A stretch of 13,491 bases of DNA from Candidatus Dojkabacteria bacterium (GTDB lineage Bacteria > Patescibacteriota > Dojkabacteria > SC72). Below, piece after piece: positions 11,383 to 13,491 of this stretch. The notes under the pieces are model-generated. The model was not told the DNA's origin. It saw only the letters and a program-made list of their open reading frames with translations, and did not search any database. The translations under genes were made by a program, and so were the position numbers. Location: NCBI GenBank assembly GCA_012511375.1, contig JAAZGF010000087.1, forward strand, positions 1-13,491, read 5' to 3'. Every line of letters starts with the position of its first letter. The stretch's first letter is position 1.

Positions 11383-12544
11383 TAAGAAGGAATTGCAGAA
11401 AAAAATAATAGTAACAGGAGGAGGTTCAGGAGGACATATATCAACTGCTTCATCAATTATTAGTGCTATAAACGAAAAATACCTCTTAACCAATAATAAC
11501 TTCTTGTATGTTGGAGGAGACTTGGGAATGGAAGATGAAAAACCTGGAATGTCCCTTGAGAAAAAAATCTTTTCTTCTGAATCTTTTAACCAAAAATATA
11601 TCAGGGCTGGAAAACTACAAAGAAAAATATCTTTTAAATCAATATACCTACTATTAAGAACCTTTCTTGCTTTTTTTGACTCATTCAAAATCGTAAAAGA
11701 GTTCAGACCTGATATTGTCATCTCTACAGGAGGTTTTGTTACAGTACCCGTATGTATAATGGCAAAGCTGTACAAAGCTGAAATATATCTACATGAACAG
11801 GTCGCAGCTATAATACTTTCGAATAAAATGATTAGTAAAATAGCTAAGAAAATCTTTCTTACTTTTGCTGTATCTTCTAAATATTTCCCAGAAGAAAAAA
11901 CTGTACACACTGGTAATTTAGTTAGACCTGAGATATTTAATAAAAGTGGCAAAGGAGAAATAGTTGAAGCTTTGAAAGTAATGATGGAGAAACAAGAGAC
12001 ATTACCAATAGTATATATTTCAGGAGGAAGCCTTGGCTCTCATAATATTAATCTCACAATACAACAGGCCCTTCCCCTTATCCTTGAGAATTTTCAAATA
12101 GTTTTACAGACAGGAGACAACAAAAAGTTTCAGGACTATAACTTTCTAAAGAAGGAACGAGAGAAGTTACCTGATGAATTAAAGAAAAGGCTACTATTAA
12201 CTAAATATGTTGATAAAGACCAGATAGGGTTTCTCCTTAATAATATTGATCTTTTTGTCGGCAGAGCAGGGGCTAATACAGTATATGAGATGGGAGTTTT
12301 AATGATTCCTTCCATCTTCATTCCAATTCCATGGGTACCTCATAATGAGCAGTATGAAAATGCAAAGATATTAAAAGATTTAGGATTAGCTGAAATAATT
12401 AGTGAAGGAGAGCTAACTTCTGAATGTTTAATTTTAAAAATGAAAACTTTTTACAAGAAAGAAAAAGTTTTTAGCAAAAAAGAAGTAGCAGATGCTTTTC
12501 CTATTAATGCTTCAGAAACTATTATGGAGAATATTGGTATATAA
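11375..12544 (+). CDS. murG: UDP-GlcNAc transferase MurG
   Basis: This 389-residue GT-B glycosyltransferase adds GlcNAc to lipid I to form lipid II on the inner face of the membrane. The N-terminal domain has the glycine loop TGGGSGGHIS with H21, VISTGGFVTVPVCIMAKLY (115-133) and YLHEQ (138-142). The linker HTGNLVRPEI is followed by the C-terminal nucleotide-sugar domain with ISGGSLGSHNIN (215-226), DLFVGRAGANTVYEMG (292-307, E305) and HNEQYENA (323-330). Differences from the common pattern are HEQV for HEQN, TGNLVR for TGNPVR and NEQ for NHQ. The ATG lies within the last codons of ftsW (8-bp overlap) and has no ribosome site, so translation is probably coupled. Confidence 0.94.
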   Translation: MDSKKELQKKIIVTGGGSGGHISTASSIISAINEKYLLTNNNFLYVGGDLGMEDEKPGMSLEKKIFSSESFNQKYIRAGKLQRKISFKSIYLLLRTFLAFFDSFKIVKEFRPDIVISTGGFVTVPVCIMAKLYKAEIYLHEQVAAIILSNKMISKIAKKIFLTFAVSSKYFPEEKTVHTGNLVRPEIFNKSGKGEIVEALKVMMEKQETLPIVYISGGSLGSHNINLTIQQALPLILENFQIVLQTGDNKKFQDYNFLKKEREKLPDELKKRLLLTKYVDKDQIGFLLNNIDLFVGRAGANTVYEMGVLMIPSIFIPIPWVPHNEQYENAKILKDLGLAEIISEGELTSECLILKMKTFYKKEKVFSKKEVADAFPINASETIMENIGI

Positions 12545-12551
12545 ATAAATT

Positions 12552-12557
12552 TAAAAT
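12552..12557 (+). promoter_or_regulatory. Possible -10-like TAAAAT before murA
   Basis: TAAAAT lies 8 nt before the murA ATG in the 21-bp gap after murG. The gap is entirely AT-rich, so the match may be chance and murA may simply be read from the ftsW transcript. Confidence 0.2.
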
Positions 12558-12565
12558 TTAAAACT

Positions 12566-13491
12566 ATGTCTAATCTAATAGTGAAAGGTGGGAACAGATT
12601 AAGTGGAGATATAACTCCCGCTGGAAATAAGAATTCAGCATTACCTGCTCTTTGTGCAACTTTACTAACAGATGAGGATGTAATTCTAAGAAATTTCCCT
12701 GATTTAATTGATGTAAGTAAACTTATTGAATTAATGACATCTCTTGGTTCGAAGATAGAATGGGATAAAGAAAATTCTGTTATAAAAATCAATAACTCTA
12801 AGTTCAAGGACAGTTTTGGAGAAGAGGGTTTCCCACTAGGTATGAGAGGCGCTGTTCTGCTCTTGGGTCCCTTACTATCAAGAATGAAGAAGATAGAGGT
12901 AAAAGAAGGAATTGGAGGCTGTAGTCTAGGCATAAGAGAGTTGGATCCACATCTAGAGGTATTAGAAGGTTTAGGAGCAAATATTGAATATAATGGAGAC
13001 TTGAAAATAGAAGTAAAAGAAAGACTAAAAGGTGGATTTCTTTGGCAAGACTATATGAGTGTAACAACTACAGAGAACTTTGTTATGGCTGCTGTAAAAG
13101 CACAAGGAGAATCTATAATGGTAAATGCAGCTTCTGAACCACATGTACAAGATCTTTGTCTTTTGCTTGAATCAATGGGAGCACAAATAGAGGGAATAGG
13201 AACCTCTAAGCTTACAGTAAAGGGAGTAGAAAAGTTAAAAGGTACTGATTTTACAATAAGTTCTGACCACCATGAAATTACAACATTACTAGCCTTAGGA
13301 GCAATGACGGGAGGCGAGATAAGAGTTCATAACTCAGAACCTGAACATTTTCCTTTGATTAATAAGGCTTTTAGAAAATTTAATGTTGAAATAAAATATA
13401 AGGATGATACTGCAATTGTTGAGGCTAACCAAAAGCTTAAAATTATAAATCCATATACAAAAAACCTCTTACAGAAGCTTGAGGCAGCCCC
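12566..13491 (+). CDS. murA: UDP-GlcNAc 1-carboxyvinyltransferase MurA, 3'-truncated by window edge
   Basis: This is the first 308 codons of MurA, which transfers enolpyruvate from PEP to UDP-GlcNAc in the first committed step of peptidoglycan synthesis. The frame has no stop before the window end. Seen are VKGGNRLSGDITPAGNKNSA with K22 and N23 at the canonical positions, FPLGMRGAVLLLGPLL with R94, and the catalytic loop GIGGCSLGIRELDPH with C119. Cys at this place predicts sensitivity to fosfomycin, whereas the Asp version is resistant. TTTENFVMAAVKAQGE, NAASEPHVQDL and GVEKLKGTDFTISSDHHEI complete the family signature. It follows murG by 21 bp in what looks like an ftsW-murG-murA operon. 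There is no Shine-Dalgarno sequence. Confidence 0.94.
   Translation, partial: MSNLIVKGGNRLSGDITPAGNKNSALPALCATLLTDEDVILRNFPDLIDVSKLIELMTSLGSKIEWDKENSVIKINNSKFKDSFGEEGFPLGMRGAVLLLGPLLSRMKKIEVKEGIGGCSLGIRELDPHLEVLEGLGANIEYNGDLKIEVKERLKGGFLWQDYMSVTTTENFVMAAVKAQGESIMVNAASEPHVQDLCLLLESMGAQIEGIGTSKLTVKGVEKLKGTDFTISSDHHEITTLLALGAMTGGEIRVHNSEPEHFPLINKAFRKFNVEIKYKDDTAIVEANQKLKIINPYTKNLLQKLEAA

Noticed and set aside
11347..11952. 201-codon open frame antisense to murG
   Set aside because: It lies fully opposite murG and the end of ftsW, shows no domain or start signal, and long antisense frames are expected in such codon use.
12451..13067. Two open frames on the - strand opposite murA
   Set aside because: murA on the + strand is certain from its catalytic motifs; the opposite frames are leucine/serine-rich shadows without family features.
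1..13491. Alternative genetic code with TGA as glycine or tryptophan
   Set aside because: TGA ends the histidine kinase and the cytidylate-kinase-like gene at the expected family lengths, and no recognised gene has an in-frame TGA.
1..13491. Intrinsic terminators or a CRISPR array
   Set aside because: No GC-rich hairpin followed by a T-run was found at gene ends, and no regularly spaced repeats occur. The run of T after tRNA-Cys has no hairpin of its own beyond the tRNA.

Overview
The window is AT-rich bacterial DNA with tightly packed genes, nine on the + strand and six on the - strand, plus three intact tRNA genes and one decayed tRNA copy. TGA serves as an ordinary stop (histidine kinase, cytidylate-kinase-like gene), so the code is the standard bacterial one and not the TGA=Gly code of Gracilibacteria/Absconditabacteria. 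Very low GC, short intergenic gaps, gene overlaps, almost no Shine-Dalgarno sequences, an archaeal-type CMP-kinase-like protein, a divergent pyruvate kinase and membrane-anchored surface proteins all fit the Candidate Phyla Radiation (Patescibacteria), possibly near Dojkabacteria. That placement is an inference from style; no marker gene here settles it.

Left part (1-3132): the 3' end of a queH-like epoxyqueuosine reductase gene, a 41-residue membrane microprotein, an OmpR-type response regulator converging with and overlapping by 6 bp a six-helix membrane histidine kinase, and peptide deformylase. Middle (3166-5167): a surface protein with signal peptide, Ig-like region, transmembrane segment and highly charged cytoplasmic tail, then tRNA-Leu(CAG). 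After that comes a 0.7-kb insertion bounded by 28-bp direct repeats. It carries a decayed second copy of tRNA-Leu(UAA) with its promoter, and a foreign-looking DUF5680 gene.

Next (5148-7626, - strand) is a small polytopic membrane protein, secG, and a membrane-anchored oligopeptide-binding-type protein whose 3' end was duplicated by the insertion. On the + strand follow pyruvate kinase, tRNA-Cys(GCA) and tRNA-Leu(UAA), the last being the intact source of the decayed copy. A - strand pair (cytidylate-kinase-like, rubredoxin-like, overlapping by 29 bp) diverges by only 30 bp from a + strand peptidoglycan operon ftsW-murG-murA, which runs off the right edge.

The most notable observations are: (1) most genes carry a -10-like hexamer 5-8 nt before the start codon, the geometry of leaderless mRNAs; (2) the 140-bp tRNA block copied into the insertion begins at the 3' end of tRNA-Cys, ends at the last base of tRNA-Leu, and is followed by a CCA absent from the source, which resembles a processed RNA intermediate; (3) pyruvate kinase has Lys where potassium-dependent enzymes have Glu. 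No CRISPR array, rRNA, transposase, integrase or clear intrinsic terminator was seen, and no stretch over 300 bp lacks a gene.
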